Assembly (NCBI RefSeq): GCF_040361435.1
Contig: NZ_APNL01000013.1
Span: 1-64,000 of the forward strand
Length of the DNA: 64,000 nucleotides
Source: Salinisphaera sp002433465
GTDB lineage: Bacteria; Pseudomonadota; Gammaproteobacteria; Nevskiales; Salinisphaeraceae
Direction: 5' to 3'
This document shows positions 16,195 through 24,729 of the stretch, piece after piece. Position 1 is the first letter of the stretch. The number at the start of each line of letters is the position of its first letter. Below the pieces are notes generated by a model that had not been told where the DNA came from, did not search any database, and was given only the letters and a program-made list of their open reading frames with translations. The translations under genes and the position numbers were made by a program.

Positions 16195-16953
16195 TCAGAC
16201 CCAACGCCAGCCGCTATGAAGCGTGTCGAGGTCGCTCGACAACGACCACACGTCGCCAGCCACGCCCAGCTCGGCGATCGACAGCCGCCCGCCCATGAAG
16301 GCGCCGGTATCCAGCCAGCGCGTATTGGCACGCGCCATGGCTTCGTGCATGGGCGTATGGCCGAAATAGATCACGTCGACGCCATCGACTGCGATCGGCC
16401 CTGCTGCCCTGCCGTTGAGCGCGTCGGCCCGATCGCGATTCCATAGCAGCATGGACAGCGCTTGGGCATCCGCCAAGCCCGCCTCAAGCAGCGCCCCGGT
16501 ACGCTCGAAGCTGTGCCCTATGACGTTGGCATGCACCAGCGCGGCCACCCCGCCGCCGGCCAGATTCACGGCCGCTGCGAGTGGCAGCTGGCGCACTCGC
16601 TCGGTCAGCGCATCGGCTGCCCGTGCATCGACAGCCTCGAACCAGTCGCCGCCGTTCATATGCCAAAGGGCACGCTCCTGCCCGCCATGGTCGACCGCAT
16701 CGAGCAGCATCTGCTCGTGATTGCCGCGAATGGCATGAAACCAGGGCGCATCGATGAATTCGGCGGCGCGCTCGCTGTCCGGGCCGCGATCGATCAGATC
16801 ACCGACCGAAAACAGGCGATCCTTCGCCACGTCGAACTCCAGCCGCTCGAGCAATGCATCGAGCATGTAGAAGCAGCCGTGGATATCACCCACCGCGTAA
16901 TCGCGGCCGGCGGTATTGGCGTCGAAATATTGGATACGTGGGCCCATGGTCAT
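16195..16953 (-). CDS. Metallophosphoesterase (PrpA/ApaH-like)
   Basis: Serine/threonine-phosphatase-type metallophosphoesterase of 252 residues. The metal-binding signatures occur in order: GDIHG (22-26), GDLIDRG (51-57), GNHE (77-80), and a late GHTP (YFGHTPMHEA). These coordinate a dinuclear metal centre. Size and motifs match bacterial PrpA-like protein phosphatases and symmetrical Ap4A hydrolases; the sequence alone does not decide between phosphoprotein and dinucleotide substrates. Stand-alone gene convergent with soxR. Confidence 0.9.
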   Translation of the reverse strand: MTMGPRIQYFDANTAGRDYAVGDIHGCFYMLDALLERLEFDVAKDRLFSVGDLIDRGPDSERAAEFIDAPWFHAIRGNHEQMLLDAVDHGGQERALWHMNGGDWFEAVDARAADALTERVRQLPLAAAVNLAGGGVAALVHANVIGHSFERTGALLEAGLADAQALSMLLWNRDRADALNGRAAGPIAVDGVDVIYFGHTPMHEAMARANTRWLDTGAFMGGRLSIAELGVAGDVWSLSSDLDTLHSGWRWV

Positions 16954-17414
16954 CGCTCTTGCGCGTGCACTCGGTTATTCCCGGTGTTGGCCAAAGACCG
17001 CACCATGCCAGACGCCCGGCGCTACCTCCCAGTCAGTGCCTTGCTCGTACGTGGATTGGATTAGAAAAGGAAATCCAACATCGAACGCGGCCTGCGGGGC
17101 GTTGATTCGGCCACAGCGCTTCACGCCGGTTACCAGGCGCTTCCGTGTTGGCTTACGGCCTGCGGCCTAAGCCAATCGACGCGTCCCCCGGCGAAGCCTT
17201 GAGGCCCGGCGGTGGATTTGCGAAGCGTAATTCAACATGCAACGCAGCCCAGCGAGCCAACCCGGCCCGGCGCTTCGCACCGACGACGGGGCAGGTTCGG
17301 ACGCGGTGATTCACGACAATACGTGGCCTACCTTCGGGAATGGGTCGTTCTACGTATTGGCCTCATTCATCGCCGCGCCAGAATTGCACGCGTCATTCAC
17401 GCCCGGATACCAGC
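16954..17414. other. Intergenic region with palindromic repeat
   Basis: 460 bases with no intact gene. It contains a small hairpin (TTGGATT...AATCCAA near 17054-17078) and the 28-bp palindrome at 17148-17175 that recurs at 57006-57033. It resembles a scatter of extragenic repeats. Confidence 0.5.
17148..17175. repeat. 28-bp palindromic repeat, copy 1
   Basis: TTGGCTTACGGCC followed by TG and CGGCCTAAGCCAA; its exact reverse complement occurs at 57006-57033. Both copies are intergenic. Confidence 0.7.
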
Positions 17415-17587
17415 ATGACCGAAAACGACAACGATCGCAGCAGCATCAAGGATCCGGAACAGTACGAAGCGCTGCGAGACGAGGGTATGTAGGAACCTCC
17501 GATCGGCTGCACACGGGTCGTGCCGGCGTCGTTGCGCGTGGCTGGCAAGACAAGAATGATCTGATCGAGGCCCTGCGCTCGCACTGA
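17415..17587 (+). pseudogene. Broken DUF7218-type small gene
   Basis: The ATG at 17415 opens MTENDNDRSSIKDPEQYEAL then RDEGM, matching the N-terminus of the small DUF7218-type family (typically SSIKD.EQYEALR..G.SKEKAARIAN). A stop follows at 17490-17492. The family's C-terminus (KNDLIEALRSH, ending with TGA at 17585-17587) survives in another frame; the middle is gone. The stretch between the halves (17492-17551) aligns with the end of the MITE described at 26723-26995, so insertion and partial loss of a MITE most likely destroyed the gene. Confidence 0.65.
17492..17551 (+). mobile_element. Decayed MITE fragment inside the DUF7218 pseudogene
   Basis: Starts GGAACCTCCGATC, against GGAACCTCTGATC at the MITE end. 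It continues in parallel with the MITE through the GGTCG-GCCGG, TTGCGCG and TGGCAAGAC blocks: about 44 of 61 aligned positions by hand. Only one end of the element remains. Confidence 0.55.
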
Positions 17588-17609
17588 GCTCGGGCCGCGT
17601 TCAAATCGA

Positions 17610-18023
17610 TCAATAGAAATCGCCGTAGCCGCTGCGCGCGCGGCGCATGGCGTAGGCGATCCATACCAGGATGACGAGCTGCAAGGGCAGCCGCGCATAC
17701 AAAAGCCAGGGTGCGAACTGGCTGAACTGTTCCGGGTTCTGGGCCATGTAGATATTGGCGGGGAATACCGCCAGCGTGAGCAGCAGCAGCCCGAAACCCG
17801 CGAGCCGGCGGGTACGCCGCATGAGAATACCGATCGCGCCCAGCAGCTCGCCCAGGCCGCTGATCGCCACCATCAACGCCGGCATGGGGATGTAGTCCGG
17901 CACGATGGCCAGGAAAAAATCCGGGAACATGAAATGCCCGATGCCGCTTGCCAGAAAGAACAGGGCAAGCCCGAGCAGGGCCAGCAGATGGGATCTGGAA
18001 TGGGTGGACAGGGCATGGCTCAT
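17610..18023 (-). CDS. DoxX-family membrane protein
   Basis: Integral membrane protein of 137 residues with four predicted helices (LLALLGLALFFLASGIGHF; MVAISGLGELLGAIGIL; LAGFGLLLLTLAVFPANIYM; LPLQLVILVWIAYAM). The GIGHF...PDFFLAIVP and GxGELLGAIGIL motifs are typical of DoxX/MauE-like proteins. The frame is open 14 codons further upstream, but the Met at 18023 fits the family start. Function of stand-alone DoxX proteins is mostly unknown. Upstream neighbour on the same strand is a MATE transporter (83 bp away). Confidence 0.8.
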   Translation of the reverse strand: MSHALSTHSRSHLLALLGLALFFLASGIGHFMFPDFFLAIVPDYIPMPALMVAISGLGELLGAIGILMRRTRRLAGFGLLLLTLAVFPANIYMAQNPEQFSQFAPWLLYARLPLQLVILVWIAYAMRRARSGYGDFY

Positions 18024-18106
18024 GAACGGGTCTCGTCGAATCGCGAAAAAGCGGGCTCGCTGCATAGCCTACGCGCTGTCGCCGGCTTTGCCATGCACAC
18101 AGGCAG

Positions 18107-19534
18107 CTAGCGCAGGGTGGTGTTGGTGACGCTGCCCGGCCGGTAGCGCGACACCGCGCTTTCCGGCGCGGGTTCTTCGATGACGTTGCGATGTTTCCAG
18201 GTGCCGCGCGCAAACCAGATCACCACGATCAGCGCGGTGAGCACGTTCTGGATCGGATAGGCAATCCAGATGCCGGTCGCGCCCAGCCCGCTGCGCTCGG
18301 CCAGCAGCCAGGCCAGCGGAAACTGCAGCATCCACTGCGACACCAGCGCGATGGCCATGGCCACCAGCGTATTGCCGGAGCCGCGAAACGCGCCGGTGAG
18401 CACGATCTGCGCGCCCACCACGCCATAGGCCAGCGCGGTGATGCGCACGAACAGGCTGCCGGTTTCGATGACGGCCGGCGCGTCGGGCACGAACAGGGTC
18501 ACGATGGGCCGCGCGAACACGAACGTCACCACGCCCACCAGCGACAGCAGCACGAAGCCGATCGCAGCACTCAGCCAGGCGGTGCGTTCGGCGCGGTCGA
18601 TACGCTGGGCACCGATGTTCTGGCCGATCAGCGCAGAGCTGGCCTGCGACAGGCCCAGCGCCGGGATGATCACGAAGCTGAGCATGCGCGTGCCAATCCC
18701 GTAGGCCGCGAGCGTGATCGTGCCAAAGCCGGCTACCAGAACCGTCATGAGCATGAGCCCAAGCGCGCGCGTGGACTGCTCCACGGCCGCGGGCAGCCCG
18801 AGCTTGAGCAAACGCCAGATCAGAGCGAACTCGGGCACTAAATGGCTACGCCGCAGGCGGATGCCGTAGCGCCCGGAAAACAGCATGGCCAGGCCCACCA
18901 CCGCAGCCAGGCCCTGGGTGACGACCGTGGCCAGCGCGGCGCCGCTTACGCCCATACCGGGCACCGGCCCCCAGCCGAGGATGAACAAGGGGTCGAGCAC
19001 GAAGTTCAGGGCCACGGTGCCGGTAACGATCAGCAACGGCGTACGCGCATCGCCCACCCCGCGCATGAGCGACTGAAAGATCACATAGGCAAACAGAAAC
19101 GGCAGGCCCACGAACGACACGCGCAGATATTCCGTGGCCAGCGGCAGTACATCCTCGGCCGCCCCCAGGAAGGCGACCACCGCATGCGCGCCGATCACGC
19201 CAAGCACGGCCAGCACCAGCGATATGGCACCCACCCCGATCAAGGCCTGGGCCGAGACCCGATTGACCATCGCCGTATCGCCGCGGCCTTGGTACTGGGC
19301 CACGAGGATAGTGCCGGCCACCGCCAGGCCGAGCCCCAACGAGATCAGAAAGAAAATCACCGGAAAGCTCAGCGACACCGCAGCGACCGCGCTCGCGCCG
19401 AGCCGGCCCACCCAGAAGGTATCGATAAGCTGGTAGGCGGTCTGCAGCAGGTTGGCGAATACGATCGGCACGGCCAGCGAGAACAGCGCGGCTACGATCG
19501 AGCCCTCGGTGAGCGTGGGCGCTACGCGTGGCAT
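18107..19534 (-). CDS. MATE-family multidrug/cation antiporter
   Basis: Membrane protein of 475 residues with twelve predicted helices in two homologous halves, the MATE (NorM/DinF-like) arrangement. Typical stretches are TEGSIVAALFSLAVPIVFAN, TFWVGRLGASAVAAVSLSFP near the N-terminus and the second-half repeat beginning LPAAVEQSTRALGLMLMTVL. These proteins export drugs or metabolites in exchange for Na+ or H+. The substrate cannot be read. Followed by the DoxX gene and preceded by the asparaginase-domain gene, all minus strand with gaps of about 80 bp. Confidence 0.92.
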   Translation of the reverse strand: MPRVAPTLTEGSIVAALFSLAVPIVFANLLQTAYQLIDTFWVGRLGASAVAAVSLSFPVIFFLISLGLGLAVAGTILVAQYQGRGDTAMVNRVSAQALIGVGAISLVLAVLGVIGAHAVVAFLGAAEDVLPLATEYLRVSFVGLPFLFAYVIFQSLMRGVGDARTPLLIVTGTVALNFVLDPLFILGWGPVPGMGVSGAALATVVTQGLAAVVGLAMLFSGRYGIRLRRSHLVPEFALIWRLLKLGLPAAVEQSTRALGLMLMTVLVAGFGTITLAAYGIGTRMLSFVIIPALGLSQASSALIGQNIGAQRIDRAERTAWLSAAIGFVLLSLVGVVTFVFARPIVTLFVPDAPAVIETGSLFVRITALAYGVVGAQIVLTGAFRGSGNTLVAMAIALVSQWMLQFPLAWLLAERSGLGATGIWIAYPIQNVLTALIVVIWFARGTWKHRNVIEEPAPESAVSRYRPGSVTNTTLR

Positions 19535-19611
19535 GCCTTGTCCGGTATATCGCCGGCCGCCAAAGCTGGCTCGCGCCAGGCGCCGTATTGGCTAGACGAC
19601 CCGCGCATCCT

Positions 19612-20151
19612 TCACGCCTGCGCCGTCAAGGTGAGGCGTTCGTAGTCCTTGCATACGCGATCGGCCGCGATGGCACGTCCGTGCATGACGGCATACACGC
19701 CCGGTGCCAGCAGTCGCGCGGCCATGAGTGCCTGGGCCACATTCTGCAGCCCGTCGCTCGCGGCAACCCGATAAGGACGCATGGCGCCGGTGAGCACGAC
19801 CGGCAGCGTCGGCGAGAGCGTCGCATGCAGCGCCCTCGCGGTATCGGCCAGCGTATCCGTGCCGTGGGTGACAACCACCGCGTCGACCGTTTCGTCGGCG
19901 CATGTCCGCTGTACCGCAGCCACGATCGCATGGCGGTCGGCGTCGGTCATGTCGAGCGAATCCTTGGCCATGAGCCGTTCGATTTGGACCGCTACATCGG
20001 GCATGTCGAGACGGCCCAGCAGGTCGTCGATCACCGGCTCGGCCAGTGACAACTGCCCCGAGCGTGCATCGTAGCTTTTCTCGAGCGTGCCGCCGGTGGC
20101 GAGCACGGTCACACGGAACGGCGAACGGTCGACAGATTCGGTGGGGCTCAT
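19612..20151 (-). CDS. Single-domain asparaginase-like protein
   Basis: Protein of 179 residues covering only the N-terminal domain of type I/II L-asparaginases (full enzymes are about 330). Both catalytic threonine motifs are kept: ATGGTLEK (around 18-25) and THGTDTLADTA, plus the VVLTGAMRP strand. The C-terminal domain, which helps form the dimer-interface active site, is absent, and the protein ends naturally (DYERLTLTAQA) with no downstream remnant in any frame. Short asparaginase-domain proteins exist as a family of their own, so this is probably not truncation. Activity uncertain. It lies 27 bp after an MDR dehydrogenase gene. Confidence 0.8.
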   Translation of the reverse strand: MSPTESVDRSPFRVTVLATGGTLEKSYDARSGQLSLAEPVIDDLLGRLDMPDVAVQIERLMAKDSLDMTDADRHAIVAAVQRTCADETVDAVVVTHGTDTLADTARALHATLSPTLPVVLTGAMRPYRVAASDGLQNVAQALMAARLLAPGVYAVMHGRAIAADRVCKDYERLTLTAQA

Positions 20152-20178
20152 GCGCGCGGCTCGATACTCGGCAATGGC

Positions 20179-21183
20179 TTAGATGGTAATACCGATCTTG
20201 CCGAAATGCTGGCCGCTTTCCTGATAGCGGAATGCCTGCGCCAGTTCATCCAGGGCAAAGCAGCGGTCGATGATTGGCTCGATCCCGCTGGCCTCGATCG
20301 CCCGCACCATGTCCTGCTGCTGGGTACGGCTGCCTACGGTGATACCGGTCATGTTGAGGTTGGAATAGAAGAACGCCGCCGTGGGTACCTTGCCAGCCAG
20401 GCCGGTGAGTACGCCGATAAGGCTGATATGCCCGCCCATGCGACAGGCGGCGATCGACTGGGCGAGCGTGCCCGGGCCGCCGATTTCCACCACGGCATCG
20501 ACGCCGCGCCCGTCGGCCAGTTCCTTCACGGCCTTGCCCCAGTCGGGATTCTCCACGTAGTTGACCGTGGCGTCGGCGCCCAGCGCGCGCAGGCGTTCGA
20601 GTTTGGCGTTCGAGCTGGAAGTCGCGATCACCCGTGCCCCCGCCGCGCGTGCGAACTGCAGCGCGAAGATCGACACACCGCCGGTGCCCATGGTCAAAAC
20701 GGTATCGCCGGGTTTGATGCGCGCCTCGACCATCAGCGCGCGCCACGCGGTGAGCGCGGCACAGGGCAGCGTGGCCGCCTGCTGCGCGCTGTAGCCCGTC
20801 GGTGCACGGGTGAATGCCGTCATCGGCGCGGTGACATATTCGGCGGCCATGCCTTCGCCGCTGTCGCCCGGCGTGCCCTGGCGTTTGGCCGGCGTGATGG
20901 CGCCGTCCTGCCAGTTCGGAAAGAAGGTCGATACCACCTGATCACCCACGGCGAACTCGCTTACCTCGGCGCCGGTTTCCACGACCTCGCCCGCGCCGTC
21001 GGACATCAGCACCCGGCCGTCGGGCACGGCGATACTGCCATTGGCGACGGCATAGTCGTGGAAATTCAGCGAGCTGGCGGCGATGCGCACACAGACCTCG
21101 CCGGCCTGCGGCGAGCGCGGTTCCAGCGCCGTCGTTTCGATGCGATCCAATCCGCCCGGTTTGCGCAGTACGGCTGCTTGCAT
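20179..21183 (-). CDS. Zinc-independent MDR alcohol dehydrogenase/quinone oxidoreductase-like
   Basis: Medium-chain dehydrogenase/reductase of 334 residues. GroES-like domain about 1-125 (SLNFHDYAVANGSIAVPDG), nucleotide-binding domain with the NAD(P) glycine motif GTGGVSIFALQFA and SSSNAKLERLRALGAD. The catalytic zinc ligands of classical alcohol dehydrogenases are not obvious, which places it near the quinone-oxidoreductase/YogA-like group. Substrate unknown. It heads a minus-strand run (MDR, asparaginase domain, MATE, DoxX). Confidence 0.88.
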   Translation of the reverse strand: MQAAVLRKPGGLDRIETTALEPRSPQAGEVCVRIAASSLNFHDYAVANGSIAVPDGRVLMSDGAGEVVETGAEVSEFAVGDQVVSTFFPNWQDGAITPAKRQGTPGDSGEGMAAEYVTAPMTAFTRAPTGYSAQQAATLPCAALTAWRALMVEARIKPGDTVLTMGTGGVSIFALQFARAAGARVIATSSSNAKLERLRALGADATVNYVENPDWGKAVKELADGRGVDAVVEIGGPGTLAQSIAACRMGGHISLIGVLTGLAGKVPTAAFFYSNLNMTGITVGSRTQQQDMVRAIEASGIEPIIDRCFALDELAQAFRYQESGQHFGKIGITI

Positions 21184-21397
21184 GTCGCGGTATCCTTAAC
21201 GAAAATTTTACGCCGCCGGCATCCGGCTTTTAGCATAGGCGCCGACCTTAGCAGTTCGCCGACGCCAACAGCGCGCAGCAATCCAGCGATCTGCTAGATT
21301 GTTGCAGCGATTTGGCACGAGGGGCGGATCGCGCTTCGCGGTTTTCAGACGATGTCGTAAGTCGCGCTTTTCTATACTTTCCGTCCCGAGGTTTGGT

Positions 21398-22537
21398 ATG
21401 TCGCCGCCTGTGCTGTCTGCGCCCAACGCTTATCATGCAACCACCGCCGAGCGGTGTGCATGGTGGCTGGCCAGCCTTTTTCTGGCCCTGTTTCTGAGCT
21501 GTCTGCGCCTGACCACGACGCGCCCGTTCGAACTCACGACCTTCAAGCAGCTGGTGCATTTCGAAGCCGTCGAGCCCTTTCAGCACCGGGTGCTGCTGCC
21601 GGCGATCGCGGCCGCGATCCAGCAAATCGCCCCGGTAGGCGAAACCCTGCTGTTCGCGCTCATGGAAGTGGCCGGCTGGATGCTGCTGATCGCCCTGGCC
21701 TATCGCGCCCTGGTGGTATTCAACGTCGGGCGCAGCGAGCCGGTGCGCCGCCTGCTGGCCTTCACCGTGCTGGTGCCCATGTTGCTGCACCTGATTGCAC
21801 CCGATCTTCAGATGGCCGCTGCCCTGTCGTCGGACGGCTCGCCGCTGGATATCGGCGGCTGGGAACCGCGGGCAATCTTCTACTACGTTTACGATCTGCC
21901 GGCCGCGATGTTCACGCTGGCGCTGATTCTGTTGATGGTGCGCCTGACCCGGACCCCCGATCTACGCAGCTTTGCGCTGTACCTGGCGGTATTCGCCCTG
22001 GCCACCCTCAATCGCGAAACCACGCTGTTCCTGGTGCCGGCGTTCGCTCTGGTGCTGTGGCCGGTGGTGGGCTGGCGGCGTAATGCGCTGATGGTGGCAG
22101 CCCAGGCGGCCGTATTTCTGGCCATCCAGCTACCGCTGACTGCGCTGTTCGCGGGCAACACCAACCCCAACGCGCATATGGGCAACACCGCCTACGAGTT
22201 TCACCTGCTCTACAACCTCGAGGCGCTATCGAACCCGTTGTATCTGGTCACCTACATGGCCCGGTTCACGGCCGCTCTGTATTTGCCGGTGCTGCTCTGG
22301 CACCGCTATCTCGACCGGCGGCTGGCGATGAGCCTGCTGTTCTTCGCCCTGCCGCTGGCACTGGTGGCGATCGTGGTGGGCCGCATGGTCGAACAGCGCA
22401 TCTTCATCGAGATCGTGCCGCTGGTCTGGCTGGCCGCCTTGCAAGTCATTGCCACCCGCACCGCGGGCTTGGAAAGCCCGCCCGAGCACGTTCATGCGCC
22501 GACCGGAATCGCCCAGCGCGCACGGCCGCCGGGCTGA
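21398..22537 (+). CDS. Polytopic membrane protein of unknown function
   Basis: 379 residues with about eight or nine hydrophobic helices. The ATG at 21398 is preferred over an upstream TTG because GAGG lies 7 bp before it. Features are an early periplasmic loop with FKQLVHFEAVEPFQHRVLLP, a conserved-looking NRETTLFLVPAFALVLWP, and a C-terminal soluble tail. The HF...PFQHRVLLP element recalls a family of uncharacterised inner-membrane proteins related in layout to GT-C glycosyltransferases, but no catalytic motif is sure. Divergent from the MDR gene, convergent with an EamA transporter. Confidence 0.75.
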   Translation: MSPPVLSAPNAYHATTAERCAWWLASLFLALFLSCLRLTTTRPFELTTFKQLVHFEAVEPFQHRVLLPAIAAAIQQIAPVGETLLFALMEVAGWMLLIALAYRALVVFNVGRSEPVRRLLAFTVLVPMLLHLIAPDLQMAAALSSDGSPLDIGGWEPRAIFYYVYDLPAAMFTLALILLMVRLTRTPDLRSFALYLAVFALATLNRETTLFLVPAFALVLWPVVGWRRNALMVAAQAAVFLAIQLPLTALFAGNTNPNAHMGNTAYEFHLLYNLEALSNPLYLVTYMARFTAALYLPVLLWHRYLDRRLAMSLLFFALPLALVAIVVGRMVEQRIFIEIVPLVWLAALQVIATRTAGLESPPEHVHAPTGIAQRARPPG

Positions 22538-22551
22538 AGCGCCGGCGCGAA

Positions 22552-23409
22552 TCAAGCGCGCGCCGTCTGTCCGCGCCGACTCAGCCACAATGCCAGCACG
22601 ATGATCGCGGCGCCGGCCGCCAAGCGCAACACATCCGCGTCGTGGTTCCACAACAGCAGGTTCACCGCCAGCCCGGCCGGTATGAGCGCGTTGTTCATCA
22701 CCGCGAGGGTGGCCGCATTCACGCGGGTGGCGCCGATATTCCAGGCATAGAAGCCAAACCCCGAAGCGCCCAGGCCAAGCCATAGCAGCACGCCCCACTG
22801 CAGCGACGTGCCGGGCAGCGCGTCGGCATCGCCCAGCAGACAGAACAGCAGCAGCGACAATGGCCAAGCGCCGGCGAAGAACCAGCCAAACAATGCACGC
22901 CGTGGCAACTCAGGGGGCAACGCCAGGTGCAGGCGTCGATAACCCACCTGGCCGGCGGCAAAACACAGATTTGCCCCCTGCACGATCAGAAAGCCGTGCC
23001 AGTAGTCGGCGCTGATGGGCTGGTAGCGAATCACGGCGGCACCGGCCACCGCGCCGAGGGCGGCGAGCAGACAGCGGCTGTCGAAGCGGCGCTCGAGGGC
23101 GTCCTCGAGCAAGGAGATATAAATGGGCGTGAAGATGGTGAACAGCAGTACCTCGGGCACGGAGAGCCAGAGGAAAGACTGGTAGAAAAAGAAATACATC
23201 AAACCCAGTTCGACCGCGCCTACGGCCATCAATCCCGTGGCCAGTCGCCAGCCCAACCCGCGCAGGCGCATCATGGGCGCGAACACCAGCAGCGCGAGCG
23301 TGATGCGCGTGAGCACGGCAAAGGTGGCATCGACCTGGCCGGACAGATAGACACCGATCAGACTGAACGAAAACGCCCAAAGCCCGGTTACGCCAACCAG
23401 TATCCCCAT
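22552..23409 (-). CDS. EamA/DMT-family transporter
   Basis: Membrane protein of 285 residues with ten predicted helices in two EamA repeats (MGILVGVTGLWAFSFSLIGV...; second half from DYWHGFLIVQGANLCFAAG). It belongs to the drug/metabolite transporter superfamily, usually exporters of amino acids or related metabolites. The start at 23409 is the only one matching the family length. Its ATG shares two bases with the ATG of the divergent DUF6314 gene (sequence CATG), so each promoter must lie inside the other gene's coding region. Confidence 0.87.
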   Translation of the reverse strand: MGILVGVTGLWAFSFSLIGVYLSGQVDATFAVLTRITLALLVFAPMMRLRGLGWRLATGLMAVGAVELGLMYFFFYQSFLWLSVPEVLLFTIFTPIYISLLEDALERRFDSRCLLAALGAVAGAAVIRYQPISADYWHGFLIVQGANLCFAAGQVGYRRLHLALPPELPRRALFGWFFAGAWPLSLLLFCLLGDADALPGTSLQWGVLLWLGLGASGFGFYAWNIGATRVNAATLAVMNNALIPAGLAVNLLLWNHDADVLRLAAGAAIIVLALWLSRRGQTARA

Positions 23410-23893
23410 GCCTCGATCTGCTCCGTACAACGTCGGAAAAACCGCGATTATAGAACTGCATTCGCGCCTGGCGGATATTCGTCGGCTGCGCTTTGAAGCC
23501 GAACCCGGCCCGGGTTCGCACACCGGCTGGGCCGGCCACGGCGAGGCCGAGGTGGCCGTGAGCGTGGACGCAGACGGTCTGCGCTTTCACGAGAGCGGCC
23601 AATTCACGCCTGCTGCCACCGGCACGGCGCTGTCTTTTCGAAACGTCTATCGATGGGTTGTTCACGACGACCGTATCGCGTTGTGGCACGAGCGTTTCGG
23701 CTGCGAGGCCGCCGTGTGGTTATTCGATCTCGTGGCGGCCGCCCCCGACGAACTCATCGCGGCCGAACGCCACCTCTGCGGCGAGGATCGCTACGACGCG
23801 CGCCTGCGACTGGTCGAGCACGGCTTCGAGCTGGGCTGGTCGATTACGGGGCCGCGCAAGGACGAAAAGCTGGCGTATCGGTATCTCTTCTAA
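23408..23893 (+). CDS. DUF6314-family protein
   Basis: 161-residue soluble protein. The recognisable DUF6314 pattern is SFRNVYRWVVHDDRIALWH, WLFDLV, ERHLCGEDRYDARLRL and the C-terminal WSITGPRKDEKLAYRYLF. These proteins are calycin-like small beta proteins of unknown biochemical role. The only in-frame ATG is at 23408, overlapping the start codon of the divergent EamA gene; no other start is available before the conserved region. Confidence 0.82.
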   Translation: MPRSAPYNVGKTAIIELHSRLADIRRLRFEAEPGPGSHTGWAGHGEAEVAVSVDADGLRFHESGQFTPAATGTALSFRNVYRWVVHDDRIALWHERFGCEAAVWLFDLVAAAPDELIAAERHLCGEDRYDARLRLVEHGFELGWSITGPRKDEKLAYRYLF

Positions 23894-24033
23894 GCGGTAA
23901 TACCTCGTACCGATAGGCGACAGGACCGAAATTCGGCATTCTGGCTGCGGCATATGCTGGCAACGGCCGCCAGGCGGCGATCGCAAGCCGATACGAGGCC
24001 GTGGATACCCATAAACATAAAGAGATATAGACC

Positions 24034-24645
24034 ATGGCCGAGCAACACGCTAACAAGACGCTGGAATTCTTCTTCGATTTCGGCAGCCCCAATGCCTATT
24101 TCGCCTACGAGCGGCTGCCCGGCGTGCTCGAACGCACGGGCGCGCGACTGGTGTGGCGCCCGATGCTGCTGGGCGCGGTGTTCAAGGCGACCCGCAACCA
24201 GTCGCCGGCGCTGATCGAATGCGCGCCCAAACGCGAATACCTTTGGCAGGACATGCAGCGCTTCGTCGACCGCTACGATATCGATTTCCAGCGCAACGAC
24301 GCCTTCCCGATCAACACCCTGCCGCTGATGCGCGGCGCGATTGCGTATCTGGGCACGCCCAATTTCGAGCCTTACGTCAGCGCGATCTTCCACGCGCTTT
24401 GGGCAGACAACCGCAACCTCGGCGACAGCCATGAACTGAAGTCGACGCTCACCGAAGCCGGTCTGGACATCGCCAACTTCGAGGCTCAAATCGAAGACAG
24501 CACGACCAAGCAGGCGCTCAACGATGCCACCGCCGCTGCCGTGAGCCTGGGCATCTTCGGGGCGCCGAGCTTTATCGTGGACGGGGAACTGTTCTTCGGC
24601 CAGGACCGGCTGGACTTCGTCGAGCGGGCGCTGACCGAGGGCTGA
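24034..24645 (+). CDS. 2-hydroxychromene-2-carboxylate isomerase-like (DsbA/GST-kappa fold)
   Basis: 203-residue thioredoxin-fold enzyme. N-terminal LEFFFDFGSPNAYFAYERLP carries the active-site Ser of kappa-class/HCCA isomerases in place of a CxxC. The C-terminal part, GIFGAPSFIVDGELFFGQDRLDFVERAL, is diagnostic. HCCA isomerases act in naphthalene-type ring degradation with glutathione; many relatives have other isomerase or GST roles. It is followed 84 bp later by the AcoR-type regulator but has no aromatic-degradation neighbours, so the substrate is open. Confidence 0.87.
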   Translation: MAEQHANKTLEFFFDFGSPNAYFAYERLPGVLERTGARLVWRPMLLGAVFKATRNQSPALIECAPKREYLWQDMQRFVDRYDIDFQRNDAFPINTLPLMRGAIAYLGTPNFEPYVSAIFHALWADNRNLGDSHELKSTLTEAGLDIANFEAQIEDSTTKQALNDATAAAVSLGIFGAPSFIVDGELFFGQDRLDFVERALTEG

Positions 24646-24729
24646 CAGACTCGCGTGTAGCAGTTGCAGCCGGCGCCGATGCCCGCAATAGTGGGCCACT
24701 CAATCGCAAGCCGTGGGCGAGATGCCGCG

